From RGIG4097 sp045613765 (GTDB lineage: Bacteria; Bacillota; Clostridia; Christensenellales; CAG-917), in NCBI GenBank assembly GCA_045613765.1, contig JAZLBO010000010.1, positions 1 to 33,953 on the forward strand: a DNA stretch of 33,953 nucleotides. The letters are read 5' to 3'. The notes under the pieces were generated by a model. It made no database searches and was not told the DNA's origin. It worked only from the letters and a program-made list of their open reading frames with translations. The stretch's first letter is position 1. Every line of letters begins with the position of its first letter. Shown here one piece after another: positions 6,861 to 15,495 of the stretch. The position numbers and the translations under genes are program-made.

Positions 6861-7739
6861 TTAGATAAGATTTGGTTCGGCGTTGCCGTCAAGGTTGTAT
6901 ATATCTTTCTTTCTGTTCAAGCACACTGCAATGATTGCGCTGACAATGAAAGTCAAGGTTGCAAGTGATGCGACGACAATATATGCAACATAATCCTTTG
7001 CGACGAATTGGACACCTGCTTGAGTTGCAAGGACTGCATCATAGATGAGTGCTGCATCAACTGTTGCTGCGCCAATAAATGTAAGGGCTGCAACTGCACC
7101 TGCAGGCAATTTGCCGACGAAGATGCAAATAAATGCTATGAGTGAAACAGTTGAAACAAACACGTAGCACGCAATGTGAAGAACTGTGATTGCAATGTTT
7201 GCAGGAGCAAGGTTTTCAATCCAGTTGAGGACTTGGCTGATGACGTTGATTTGATTCCAGTTGACGCCCAAAAGTGTAGGATTGATTGATGCGATTGAGT
7301 ATGCTGCAATCACGAGTGATGCCAAGATAAACAACACTGCTGATGCGATACGTGCGCCTGTCTTTGACTTCTTCTTGGTTTTCACTGCCTTTCTTTCTTC
7401 TTCAACTCTGCTGAAATCGGCTGCTGCTGTGTCATATGCTTCGACGGGTTGTTGTTGGATGCCGTCTGTTTTGAGCACGTCATTGTCTTGGCTCATGTAA
7501 GGCACAACTGCCATAGGCACAATAATGGGTTGAAGTTGAATTGTGGTGCTTCTGGGTGCGACGATGGGGATAGGACCACCGATGCCAACAGGTTTGCAAA
7601 CCGTTGTACCCATACCTGCATCAGGTTGAGGGCTGCCGTATGCCTCACTCTCAAAGAGTGCTTCTTCTTGAGGTGCGACAGGTTGTTGCATTGTTTCTTG
7701 TTGAGGGACAAAATTTTGAACGTTGTCTTTCTTTGCCAT
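6861..7739 (-). CDS. Membrane protein with long polar N-terminus, 292 aa
   Basis: ATG at 7739 with AAGGAG ribosome site. Residues 1-125 are disordered in appearance (Gln, Pro, Val rich) and end in a basic stretch, RKAVKTKKKSKTGARIA. Four hydrophobic segments follow (about 129-150, 180-205, 208-235 and 245-272), and the tail is short and polar. The polar region contains PIIVPMAVVPYMSQD, closely matched by PPIVQPVAFVPYVTQD near the end of the zinc-ribbon protein two genes upstream, suggesting a shared interaction motif. Last gene of the glnS operon. I do not recognise the family; an envelope-associated role is an inference. Confidence 0.8.
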   Translation of the reverse strand: MAKKDNVQNFVPQQETMQQPVAPQEEALFESEAYGSPQPDAGMGTTVCKPVGIGGPIPIVAPRSTTIQLQPIIVPMAVVPYMSQDNDVLKTDGIQQQPVEAYDTAAADFSRVEEERKAVKTKKKSKTGARIASAVLFILASLVIAAYSIASINPTLLGVNWNQINVISQVLNWIENLAPANIAITVLHIACYVFVSTVSLIAFICIFVGKLPAGAVAALTFIGAATVDAALIYDAVLATQAGVQFVAKDYVAYIVVASLATLTFIVSAIIAVCLNRKKDIYNLDGNAEPNLI

Positions 7740-7767
7740 AATTTATCTCCTTGTCCTAAGACGTAGG

Positions 7768-8553
7768 TTATCTCAAATATCCGTATTTTTCGTAGTTGAA
7801 TATCTTCACCAAGAGTGAACATACCCATTCAATCAAGCCTGTGATCAACAGACCAACTATTTCATTTTGTTGCCAACTGCCAATTACGTCTTCCATGAAG
7901 TCCATCTTCTTGAAGCCGATTGCTTCCCAGCCGATAAGATGGAACATCAAAACCACCAAAAGTGTAATGACGTAAATACTGCTTGAAAGAGCGTATCTTC
8001 TCACCTTTATTGCGCCACACATACTGATGATTGACTTCAAAAGGTTGTAAAGAAGGAACATTATGCCAACTGCGATAATAAAGTCCGGCACAACGTCTGC
8101 CCAGTTTTCTGCTATTGGTGCGTTGAAATGTTTGAACACTTCCCATATCGTACCGTTTTCGCCATCAAATGCCCAATAGATGTTCATCACAACATTGCGA
8201 TCATCAGGTACAAACATAAATTTGAGAGCGTCGTTTGCACCAAATTCTTGGGCTATTGAAAGGATATAAGGAAGCAGTGCCAATGATGTTGCAAGGAACA
8301 TAATGAGTCCAGCAAAAAAGTTTTTAAGACGTTTGTTCTTCTTCCATCTCTTGCTGACGTCTTTGATTTTCGGTTGAAAATCTTTGGCAGTTGAGTGCTC
8401 TGCAAGAGAACTCTTGCCATTTTCTGCTTCAAGAGAAGGACACAAAACAAAGTCTTGCCTTACGTGAGGCAATTTTTTGACTGAATCACTGTGCAATGGC
8501 ACAGGGGCTTTTCTTATGCCCAATTCATCAACTTTGTTTTTTTCGTCTGTCAT
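7768..8553 (-). CDS. Membrane protein, 261 aa, unknown function
   Basis: ATG at 8553, weak AGGA ribosome site. About 80 polar residues end in a basic cluster (KRWKKNKRLKN), followed by hydrophobic segments near 82-102, 153-172, 188-208 and 228-248. Thus it has the same plan as the next gene: long cytoplasmic N-terminus, then a membrane domain. No known domain is recognisable. It lies 12 nt after the zinc-ribbon gene and 28 nt before the 292-aa gene, so all three are probably co-translated products of one transcript. Confidence 0.78.
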   Translation of the reverse strand: MTDEKNKVDELGIRKAPVPLHSDSVKKLPHVRQDFVLCPSLEAENGKSSLAEHSTAKDFQPKIKDVSKRWKKNKRLKNFFAGLIMFLATSLALLPYILSIAQEFGANDALKFMFVPDDRNVVMNIYWAFDGENGTIWEVFKHFNAPIAENWADVVPDFIIAVGIMFLLYNLLKSIISMCGAIKVRRYALSSSIYVITLLVVLMFHLIGWEAIGFKKMDFMEDVIGSWQQNEIVGLLITGLIEWVCSLLVKIFNYEKYGYLR

Positions 8554-8565
8554 ACCGTTCCTATT

Positions 8566-9648
8566 TTAGTTGTTTGCAGGTCTGCCTGTATTGTCAGGTG
8601 CATATTGCATAAGGGGTTGATCTTGTGTCACGTAAGGCACAAATGCAACGGGTTGCACAATGGGAGGCATTTGATATTGTCCGTAAGGTGCACCGTATGC
8701 AGGATATCCGTAGGGTGCTGCACCATAAGGATTTTGTGCTTGGGGTTGTGCTTGATATTGAGGTTCGTATGCTTGTTCTTCCTCTTTTTCAAACTCAATA
8801 GGTTCTGTTTGTGCTTCTTCAAAGGCTTCCCCTGCAAACTCGTCAAATGTGGGAGTGTGGGGTGCTTCAAGATCAACGGGAGGCACAGGAATTTGTTCTG
8901 ATCTGTAGCGAACAGGAGGTGCTTGTTTGATCTTGCCTTTGGCAAGGAGCAATGTTGCTCTTGCACGACTTCTGCCACAATGCAAACATTCCTTTACTGT
9001 CAAAGGATTGATTGCGCCACAGATGGGGCATACGTATGTTTCGTCTTCAATGAGGTCTTCATCAATTTCTGAATAGGGATTTGAATAGTAGTCAACAACT
9101 TCTTTCATGCCTTGGGTGACTTTACGAAGTTTTGCCACGTCTTCTGAACCCATTTCATTGACCTTTTCTCTGTATGCATCAAGCATTTGTGCTTGCTTTG
9201 AAAGTGCATCATTGGTCTTTGCGCGATATTCTTCGATTTCCTTGACACTTTGTTGTTCTTCTTCAAGGATCTTTGCGCGTCTATCTTCGCATTCTTTGTC
9301 AAGGTTTTTCATTCTTTCTTTGACCATAAGGTCAAGATTGAGTTTTGCCTTGCGCATTTCCATAATGTCAAAATTGTTGTGAGTGGATTCATCTCTGGGC
9401 AAAGGTGCGCCACAAGACACGCAGAATTTTGTGCCGGGCAAATTCTTTGCACCACAAATTGCACAAACAGGTTTTGCAAGCACGCCAAGGATATTGCCAC
9501 AAGTTGAGCAATAACGATTGCCTGCTATATTCTTTGTGCCACAAGATGAACATTCACATTCATAATTTTCGGCAACATCTGCACCACACTTTGTGCAAAA
9601 TGCTTGACCGGCTTCGACTGTGCTACCACAAACTTTGCAAGTGAACAT
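8566..9648 (-). CDS. Multi-zinc-ribbon coiled-coil protein, 360 aa
   Basis: Three consecutive zinc ribbons of the double-zinc-ribbon type: C4-C7/C18-C21, C33-C36/C47-C50 and C62-C65/C76-C79. A strongly charged helical, probably coiled-coil region follows (about 95-205), then a fourth ribbon (CPICGAINPLTVKECLHCG, near 222-240), an acidic linker and a Gln/Pro/Tyr/Ala-rich tail with short YG-containing repeats. Near its end is VPYVTQD, shared with the 292-aa membrane protein. It starts 17 nt after glnS. Such proteins often act as scaffolds; a partner role with the two membrane proteins is inferred from the operon and the shared motif. Confidence 0.85.
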   Translation of the reverse strand: MFTCKVCGSTVEAGQAFCTKCGADVAENYECECSSCGTKNIAGNRYCSTCGNILGVLAKPVCAICGAKNLPGTKFCVSCGAPLPRDESTHNNFDIMEMRKAKLNLDLMVKERMKNLDKECEDRRAKILEEEQQSVKEIEEYRAKTNDALSKQAQMLDAYREKVNEMGSEDVAKLRKVTQGMKEVVDYYSNPYSEIDEDLIEDETYVCPICGAINPLTVKECLHCGRSRARATLLLAKGKIKQAPPVRYRSEQIPVPPVDLEAPHTPTFDEFAGEAFEEAQTEPIEFEKEEEQAYEPQYQAQPQAQNPYGAAPYGYPAYGAPYGQYQMPPIVQPVAFVPYVTQDQPLMQYAPDNTGRPANN

Positions 9649-9665
9649 ATTCTATACTCCCTTTT

Positions 9666-11285
9666 TTACTTCACTTTGAAACTATCTTTTAGTCCCACGA
9701 TGCTGTTATATTCTTCTCCTTCAACGTCACGCTTGATAAAGTAGCCTTGACGGAGGAATTGGAATCTTTCGCCTGCCCTTGCAGATGCAAGGAACTTTTC
9801 TGCCTTACCGTTCAACACAGTAAGTGAATTTCTGTTGACTCTGTCCATATAGTCGCCATCGCCATCATTGATGAGATAGTCAAACATATTAAGACGGATG
9901 TCAATTGAGTCTTCTGCACTGACCCAGTGGATTGTGCCTTTGACTTTGATATTTGCGCCTTCTTCGCCACTCTTTGTGCCTTCAATGAGTTCTGCGTGTA
10001 CACAAGTAACGTTGCCGTCTGCATCTTGTTCTACACCTGCATACTTGATGACATAAGCACCTTTCAAGCGTACCATACCATCTGGTTTCAAACGGAAGAA
10101 CTTGGGTGGTGGATCAAGTGCGAAGTCGCTTTCTTCAATATAGAGTTCCTTTGAGAAATTGCAGATATGCTTGTCTTCAGTTGAAGGATTGTTTTCAATG
10201 TAGCAAGGCTCGGTCTTTCCTTCGGGATAGTTGTCAATGATGAGTTTCAAAGGCTTTGTGACAACCATTGCTCTTGTTGCATTTTGGTTGAGATTTTCTC
10301 TTACGCAGTGCTCAAGGATTGCAATGTCAACTTCACTGTCTGCCTTTGCCACACCAATACGTGAACAGAAGTCACGGATTGCTTCTGGGGGGTATCCCCT
10401 TTCTCTTATTCCACTTAAAGTGGAAAGTCTTGGATCGTTCCAGCCCCACACGACACCTTCGTCAACAAGACGCTTGATAAATCTCTTGCTCATGACTGTG
10501 TGAGTGAGATTGAGTCTTGCAAACTCGATTTGGCGAGGACGGGGTTTGGGGAAACCACAATTTTCTGTCACCCAATCGTACAATGGACGATGGTTTTCAA
10601 ATTCCAATGAACAGAGTGAGTGTGTTATACCTTCAATTGCATCTTCAAGGGGATGAGCAAAGTCATACATAGGATAGATGACCCACTTGTCGCCTGTATG
10701 GGGATGCTCTGCGTGGCAAATACGATAGATGACAGGGTCACGCATATTGATGTTGGGTGATGCCATGTCAATCTTTGCACGGAGCACTCTTTCTCCGTCT
10801 GCAAATTCGCCTGCTCTCATTCTTTCAAAGAGATCAAGGCTTTCTTCAACACTTCTGTTGCGATAAGGACTTTCTGTGCCGGGCACGTCAAAACTGCCAC
10901 GTGTTGCACGGATTTCGTCTGCTGTCAAATCACATACGTATGCTTTGCCGTCTTTGATGAGTTTGACTGCACATTCATACATTTTGTCAAAGTAGTCGCT
11001 TGCATTGAAAAGGTTGTCCCACTCAAAGCCCAACCACTTGATGTCTTCTTGGATTGATTCCATGTATTCCACGTCTTCTTTGACAGGGTTGGTGTCATCA
11101 AAACGAAGATTGCACTTTCCATTATATTTTGCCTTCATACCAAAGTTGATGCACAATGCCTTGGCGTGGCCAATATGCAAATAACCATTGGGTTCAGGTG
11201 GGAAACGAGTGATAATTTCATTTACCTTGCCAGAAGCAAGTTCCTCGTCTATGATTTCTTCAATAAAGTTTCTTGAAATTTCCAT
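9666..11285 (-). CDS. glnS: Glutaminyl-tRNA synthetase
   Basis: Charges tRNA-Gln with glutamine; class I synthetase, 539 aa. HIGH signature at 37-40 within PPEPNGYLHIGHAKA, and a KMSKS-type V-M-S-K-R near residue 268. The C-terminal beta-barrel anticodon-binding region is complete to the end. Ribosome site AAAGGA is well placed before ATG 11285. It starts 1 nt after the stop of the small GNAT-like gene, so it is second in the operon. No T-box or other leader is seen; the operon promoter is at 11665-11693. Direct charging by GlnRS means tRNA-Gln need not go through the amidotransferase route, though the latter cannot be excluded. Confidence 0.97.
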   Translation of the reverse strand: MEISRNFIEEIIDEELASGKVNEIITRFPPEPNGYLHIGHAKALCINFGMKAKYNGKCNLRFDDTNPVKEDVEYMESIQEDIKWLGFEWDNLFNASDYFDKMYECAVKLIKDGKAYVCDLTADEIRATRGSFDVPGTESPYRNRSVEESLDLFERMRAGEFADGERVLRAKIDMASPNINMRDPVIYRICHAEHPHTGDKWVIYPMYDFAHPLEDAIEGITHSLCSLEFENHRPLYDWVTENCGFPKPRPRQIEFARLNLTHTVMSKRFIKRLVDEGVVWGWNDPRLSTLSGIRERGYPPEAIRDFCSRIGVAKADSEVDIAILEHCVRENLNQNATRAMVVTKPLKLIIDNYPEGKTEPCYIENNPSTEDKHICNFSKELYIEESDFALDPPPKFFRLKPDGMVRLKGAYVIKYAGVEQDADGNVTCVHAELIEGTKSGEEGANIKVKGTIHWVSAEDSIDIRLNMFDYLINDGDGDYMDRVNRNSLTVLNGKAEKFLASARAGERFQFLRQGYFIKRDVEGEEYNSIVGLKDSFKVK

Positions 11286-11286
11286 T

Positions 11287-11655
11287 TTATCCTTTACAAT
11301 ATCCGTGAAGATTGATGTCAGTTGTAATTGCTGTTGTGTATCCGTCCTTGAAGGTGAATCCGTAGAGCGTCAATTCCTTGCGCTCCCCTTTGAAACGGAT
11401 CTCAGTAGGTGCGCCAAGCGAGAATTTGTAGAACATGGCGTGGATGAAAAACAACTTGTCCCCAATCTCAACACCGTCAAGGAATCTCACGGCATCTACC
11501 AAAATTCCCGTGTCAACTTTTACTCGCATATATCCAACAGGCTTGCCATCGTCAAGGAAAATGAAATTTGCACCGTCAACGGCTTCATCTGGGGATATGG
11601 ATGAATAGATTTTGTCAAGTTCATCCTTTGCATACACGTACGAGAGAGTTAACAT
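11287..11655 (-). CDS. Small protein, possibly degenerate GNAT-like domain, 122 aa
   Basis: First gene of the glnS operon. The order FIFLDDGKPVGYMRVKVD, then VDAVRFLDGVEIGDKLFFIH, then LYGFTF resembles a short acetyltransferase fold in which the acetyl-CoA loop (usually R/Q-x-x-G-x-G/A) is degenerate. This is a weak structural impression and enzymatic activity is doubtful. The ATG at 11655 has no ribosome site and lies only 9 nt from the -10, implying a leaderless message. A palindrome covers the start codon. Its stop is 1 nt from the glnS start, so coupling of the two is likely. Confidence 0.7.
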   Translation of the reverse strand: MLTLSYVYAKDELDKIYSSISPDEAVDGANFIFLDDGKPVGYMRVKVDTGILVDAVRFLDGVEIGDKLFFIHAMFYKFSLGAPTEIRFKGERKELTLYGFTFKDGYTTAITTDINLHGYCKG

Positions 11656-11693
11656 AGTATGTTAATTCTATACCCAAAACTGTATTTTGTCAA
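11649..11693 (-). promoter_or_regulatory. Promoter of the glnS operon with palindrome over start site
   Basis: On the minus strand TTGACA (11688-11693), 17-nt spacer, TAGAAT (11665-11670). Transcription should begin near 11658, 2-4 nt before the ATG. A perfect inverted repeat TTAACATA-G-TATGTTAA (11649-11665) spans the start of transcription and the start codon and could be an operator. Confidence 0.8.
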
Positions 11694-12032
11694 TATATAT
11701 GCGCGTGCAAAATGATTTTCATATTGTTTTTAATGTTTTTTAAGCCTTGTTTTTCACGCATTTTCAACGGCATTTTTGCCATAAATCAACAAAAAATATT
11801 GCATCGTCGTTTTTCTTTGTTGATTCGATTATCTTCGCACAATCAATATTTTAATTGCGTATTTTTTGCAAATAAACTCTTTGTTCTGTCAATTTGCTTG
11901 TTTTCTTCATTTCAACGGCTTGGCATAATTTTTGCAAAATAAAAGACAAAACGGCTTGCACCATTTTGTCATTTTTTACTATTGAAAATTTTTGTATTTT
12001 TGACTAATCAAGCAAGGTTTTGCCCTTTTGAT
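11694..12032. other. AT-rich spacer between the truA and glnS transcription units
   Basis: Very T-rich on the plus strand. A 76-codon open frame (11712-11942) has no ribosome site and a composition set by the T-rich DNA, so I do not call it. The only clear element is the hairpin at 11945-11970. Nothing else is seen. Confidence 0.5.
11945..11975 (-). terminator. Terminator-like hairpin downstream of truA
   Basis: GACAAAA (11945-11951) pairs with TTTTGTC (11964-11970); T-rich tracts follow on both strands, so it may act in both directions. It lies 63 nt after the truA stop. The stem is mostly A-T, so strength is uncertain. Confidence 0.5.
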
Positions 12033-12803
12033 TTAGTCTTGATATTCTACGCTGACAAGGGTAAGTCCTTCGGGGGGAAGGGTCTTGCCTGCCTTTGTTC
12101 TATCCTTTGAAAGTATAATATTTTTCACGTCTTCGGGGGTAAGTTTGCCCATGCCAACATAGACGAGTGTGCCTGCGATTATGCGCACCATATTGTACAA
12201 GAATCCGTTGCCCGTCACTGAGATTTCCACTTTGACGGGGGCAAATGCGCCACCTTTGACACTTTCAATTTCTTCCACTTTTATGTCTATTGAATAGACT
12301 GTACGCACTGTACTCTTGACCACTGATCCACTTGCTTCAAAACACTTGAAATCGTGCTCGCCAACAATGTATTCTGCACCTTTTTTCATATCTTCAACGT
12401 TCAAAGGACTGATGATATGGGTGTGGTTTCTGTTGAATGTGGGAAGTCTGTGGGGAGATGAGTACAAACTGTACTTGTACGTCTTGCGCTTTGCAGAAAA
12501 TCTTGCATTGAAATCATCCTGCGTTTCTTCACAGCAAAGCATACTGATGTCATCGGGCAACTCTGTGTTGACTGCATAGGGGATTTTGTCTGTGGGGATA
12601 GACGTTTGGGCATCAAAGTGCACCACTTGACCTTCTGCATGGACACCACTATCGGTTCTGCCACTTGCCGTACATTGTGTGGGTGTGCCAAATATCTTGC
12701 CAAGAGCCACTTCCATCTTTTCTTGCACGGAAATACCGTTGAGTTGTCTTTGCCAACCAACGTAATTTGTGCCGTCATAGGAAATTACTGCTCTATATCT
12801 CAT
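12033..12803 (-). CDS. truA: tRNA pseudouridine(38-40) synthase TruA
   Basis: Converts uridines 38-40 of the tRNA anticodon arm to pseudouridine. 256 aa with start at ATG 12803, preceded by GGGGG; upstream in-frame codons lie inside ecfT. The catalytic aspartate is D51 in the family motif SGRTDSGVHA. The segment GNGFLYNMVRIIAGTLVYVG and the C-terminus PPEGLTLVSVEYQD are typical. The start overlaps the ecfT stop as ATGA. The order ecfA1-ecfA2-ecfT-truA is the one found in many Firmicutes, although the usual flanking ribosomal-protein genes are absent here. Confidence 0.96.
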   Translation of the reverse strand: MRYRAVISYDGTNYVGWQRQLNGISVQEKMEVALGKIFGTPTQCTASGRTDSGVHAEGQVVHFDAQTSIPTDKIPYAVNTELPDDISMLCCEETQDDFNARFSAKRKTYKYSLYSSPHRLPTFNRNHTHIISPLNVEDMKKGAEYIVGEHDFKCFEASGSVVKSTVRTVYSIDIKVEEIESVKGGAFAPVKVEISVTGNGFLYNMVRIIAGTLVYVGMGKLTPEDVKNIILSKDRTKAGKTLPPEGLTLVSVEYQD

Positions 12804-13648
12804 AGAATACCCCCAAACATAAGGTTGTCTATCAAACCTTGCCAATGGTAGGTGTCAAGCATTATGACAACAAAATATCCAATCATAATAAATGAAGATA
12901 CGCCGTCTGCAACACCCAACTTATATTGGCGCATTTTGACACGTTTTTCGCTTGCATTGTAGCATCTGCTATCCATTGCAAAAGCCAACTCGTCTGCCCT
13001 TCTAAATGAACTGACAAACAAAGGAATAAGCACAGGAAGAAGTGCCTTTATTCTTGCAATAGGGCCACCCGTATCGAAGGATGCGCCCCTTGATTTTTGT
13101 GCTGAAATAATCTTGTTTGTTTCTTCAAACAATGTGGGTATAAAACGAAGTGCAATGCTCATTATCATTGCAATATCACGGACGGGCACACGTATCACTT
13201 TCAAAGGGGAAAGCAAACTTTCAACCCCGTCTGCAAGTGCAACAGGTGTGGTTGTAAGTGAAAGGATCGTTGTGCCTGAAATCAACAAAAACAATCTTAA
13301 AACCAGTTTTATGGTTGTATGAACTGACGATTCTGTGATTGTGAGCATATTCCACTTCCACAACACTTCACTTCCGTTTTCGCCACCAAGGAACAGATTG
13401 ATGAGTGCAGTAAACACCAGTATAAGCAGTACGCCACGGACTGATTTCAACACTGACATCATGGGAAGTTTTGCCACCAAAATTATTGTAAGGAGCAACA
13501 CTGCCGTCAAGATAAATCCAAAATAACTCTTGATGAAAAAGATGCCCACAACAAACAAGAGTGTAAGCAAAAGTTTCACCCTTGCATCCATACGGTGTAT
13601 TGGTGAGTTTATGGGATAAAACTGACCGAAGGCAACGTCCTTAAACAT
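12800..13648 (-). CDS. ecfT: ECF transporter transmembrane component EcfT
   Basis: Membrane scaffold of group II energy-coupling-factor vitamin transporters; it links interchangeable substrate-binding S components to the ATPases. 282 aa. N-terminal signature (SPIHRMDARVKLLLTL) and five or more hydrophobic segments are visible. The cytoplasmic coupling helices include an S-R-C-Y motif at about 230-233 where many members have A-R-G-Y, an unusual but plausible variant. It overlaps ecfA2 by 8 nt and truA by 4 nt. No S-component gene is in the window, as expected for a shared module. Confidence 0.93.
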   Translation of the reverse strand: MFKDVAFGQFYPINSPIHRMDARVKLLLTLLFVVGIFFIKSYFGFILTAVLLLTIILVAKLPMMSVLKSVRGVLLILVFTALINLFLGGENGSEVLWKWNMLTITESSVHTTIKLVLRLFLLISGTTILSLTTTPVALADGVESLLSPLKVIRVPVRDIAMIMSIALRFIPTLFEETNKIISAQKSRGASFDTGGPIARIKALLPVLIPLFVSSFRRADELAFAMDSRCYNASEKRVKMRQYKLGVADGVSSFIMIGYFVVIMLDTYHWQGLIDNLMFGGIL

Positions 13649-14522
13649 TTTGCACCCCCTTGTCAGCCTTTATCTTATTAAGTCCCGCCGCCAACTCCTC
13701 TGCAGTGAGAATGGTTTTGTCAAGGACTATACCTTTTTCTTCAAGCTTGTCAACAACTTTTGCAATAAAAGGCACGTCAAGTCCAATCTCTTTGATGAGT
13801 GCTCTATTGCCAAAAACTTCCTTGGGTGTGCCGTCTGCCACGATCTTGCCGTCACAAAGTGCAACAACTCTGTCTGCAAGTGTTGATGCAGAGTCCATAT
13901 CGTGAGTGACTGTGATGATTGTAGGACAGATTTCTCTCTTGAGTTTCAAGATAAGTTCTGTGATTTCTCTCACACCTTCGGGGTCAAGACCTGCAAAAGG
14001 CTCGTCAAGGACGAGAATTTTAGGATTCATTGCAATTACGCCTGCAATGGCAACACGACGCTTTTCGCCACCACTCAATTCAAAGGGACTTCTGTCTGCA
14101 AAGTCGTCATAAGGAACACCAACAAGTTCAAGTGATCTGCGCACTCTCCCCTCGATTTCTTCCTTGGCAAGTTTCATATTTTTAGGGCCAAACGCCACAT
14201 CCTTGGCAACAGTATCTTCAAAAAGTTGATATTCGGGATATTGAAAAACCATACCCACGTCAAAGCGCAGTTGTTTCAAGGACTTTTTGTCACAAGTTGA
14301 CTTGCCATATATTTCAACCTTGCCGGACTTTCCTTTTTTGTGAGGCTTGATAAGTCCGTTGAGATGTTGCACAAGTGTGCTCTTGCCACTGCCCGTGCGT
14401 CCAACGATTGCAACAAATTCTCCTTCTTCAATAGAAAGGTTGATATTGTCAAGTGCCACCTTTTCAAAAGGTGTCTTTTTGGAGTATACGTGCGTGAGGG
14501 CATCTATCTTAATTGCTTGCAT
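13641..14522 (-). CDS. ecfA2: ECF transporter ATPase EcfA2
   Basis: ABC ATPase half of the energy-coupling module. 293 aa. Walker A G-R-T-G-S-G-K-S-T (41-49), Q loop in VFQYPEYQLFEDTV, signature LSGGEKRRVAIAG, Walker B ILVLDEPFAGLDPEG with the catalytic glutamate, and H loop THD. The start at 14522 follows GGAGG closely and overlaps ecfA1 by 19 nt. It pairs with EcfA1 as a heterodimer by family rule. The ~50-residue C-terminal extension is normal for EcfA proteins. Confidence 0.93.
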   Translation of the reverse strand: MQAIKIDALTHVYSKKTPFEKVALDNINLSIEEGEFVAIVGRTGSGKSTLVQHLNGLIKPHKKGKSGKVEIYGKSTCDKKSLKQLRFDVGMVFQYPEYQLFEDTVAKDVAFGPKNMKLAKEEIEGRVRRSLELVGVPYDDFADRSPFELSGGEKRRVAIAGVIAMNPKILVLDEPFAGLDPEGVREITELILKLKREICPTIITVTHDMDSASTLADRVVALCDGKIVADGTPKEVFGNRALIKEIGLDVPFIAKVVDKLEEKGIVLDKTILTAEELAAGLNKIKADKGVQNV

Positions 14523-15379
14523 ATACCCTCCACCAATTCATCTTCATTTACGACGACTTCGTCAAAGACGAAACCTTGCTCCTTGAGCATGTTTGCAGTT
14601 TCTGTTGCAGGGGGAAGTGCAAGACCGTATTTTCTCACGTCTTCTTCAAACACTTCTCTTGGTGCGCCATCTTTGACAATTTCTCCCCTACGCAAAACGA
14701 TAATTCTATCTGCAAGGGCTGCCTCGTCCATATTGTGAGTTATCATTATGACAGTTATGCCTTGCTCATTGAGTGATTTTGCAATTGCCATAATCTCGTG
14801 TCTGCCCATGGGGTCAAGCATTGCAGTGCTTTCGTCAAATACTATGACGTCAGGACGCATTGCCAACACTCCTGCGATTGCAACACGTTGCTTTTGTCCA
14901 CCACTCAATTTACTGCAAGCACGTGTGGCGTATTCTGTCATACCAACGCTTTCAAGAGCAGATTGCACTCTTTCAACGATTTCTTCCCTATCAAGACCGA
15001 TATTTTCAGGACCAAATGCCACGTCGTCTTCCACTATTGTCGCAACTGCTTGGTTGTCAGGATTTTGAAAAACTATGCCCACTCTTTTGCGCACGTCAAA
15101 GACAGTGAAACTGCTCTCGCCCTTTTCACTCTTTGAAGGGGCGTCATCAACTTCTTTGGTGTTGATGCCGTCAATGATGACTTGCCCACTTTTGTTGGTG
15201 GGAAGATAAAGTCCGTTGAGCAACTTTGAAAGGGTGCTTTTGCCACTTCCGTTCATGCCAACAAGCGCAACAAAACTGCCTTTCTCAACTGAAAAAGACA
15301 AGTTTTTGAGGGCTTTGAGATGTTGACCTTCCCCCAATGAGTATGTGTAGTTTACTCCTTTGAGTTCAATATACGACAT
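14504..15379 (-). CDS. ecfA1: ECF transporter ATPase EcfA1
   Basis: First gene of the ecf-truA operon, 291 aa from ATG 15379; the longer open frame upstream runs through the promoter. Walker A G-M-N-G-S-G-K-S-T (41-49), signature LSGGQKQRVAIAG, and Walker B VIVFDESTAMLDPMG, in which Ser replaces the more common Pro after D-E. ITHNMDEA carries the H-loop histidine. Near residues 80-95 is an inserted charged loop (DAPSKSEKGESS). No ribosome site precedes the ATG, which lies 9 nt from a TATAAT, implying leaderless translation. Confidence 0.93.
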   Translation of the reverse strand: MSYIELKGVNYTYSLGEGQHLKALKNLSFSVEKGSFVALVGMNGSGKSTLSKLLNGLYLPTNKSGQVIIDGINTKEVDDAPSKSEKGESSFTVFDVRKRVGIVFQNPDNQAVATIVEDDVAFGPENIGLDREEIVERVQSALESVGMTEYATRACSKLSGGQKQRVAIAGVLAMRPDVIVFDESTAMLDPMGRHEIMAIAKSLNEQGITVIMITHNMDEAALADRIIVLRRGEIVKDGAPREVFEEDVRKYGLALPPATETANMLKEQGFVFDEVVVNEDELVEGICKQLR

Positions 15380-15388
15380 AATGCTTGC

Positions 15389-15417
15389 ATTATACCACCG
15401 AAAAAGAAGAAAATCAA
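15389..15417 (-). promoter_or_regulatory. Promoter of the ecf-truA operon
   Basis: Minus strand TTGATT (15412-15417), 17-nt spacer, perfect TATAAT (15389-15394). The ATG at 15379 is 9 nt beyond the -10, so the message should start within about 2-4 nt of the start codon. Confidence 0.82.
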
Positions 15418-15495
15418 CCAATTAAAAAATACAACACGCAAAACTCAGCAATCTGCAAATCCATACGGATAGAATATTGAAAAAGTTGCAAAGGG

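Noticed and set aside
11712..11942. 76-codon Phe-rich frame in the AT-rich spacer
   Set aside because: No ribosome site, and its composition simply reflects T-rich DNA; spacer without selection seems more likely.
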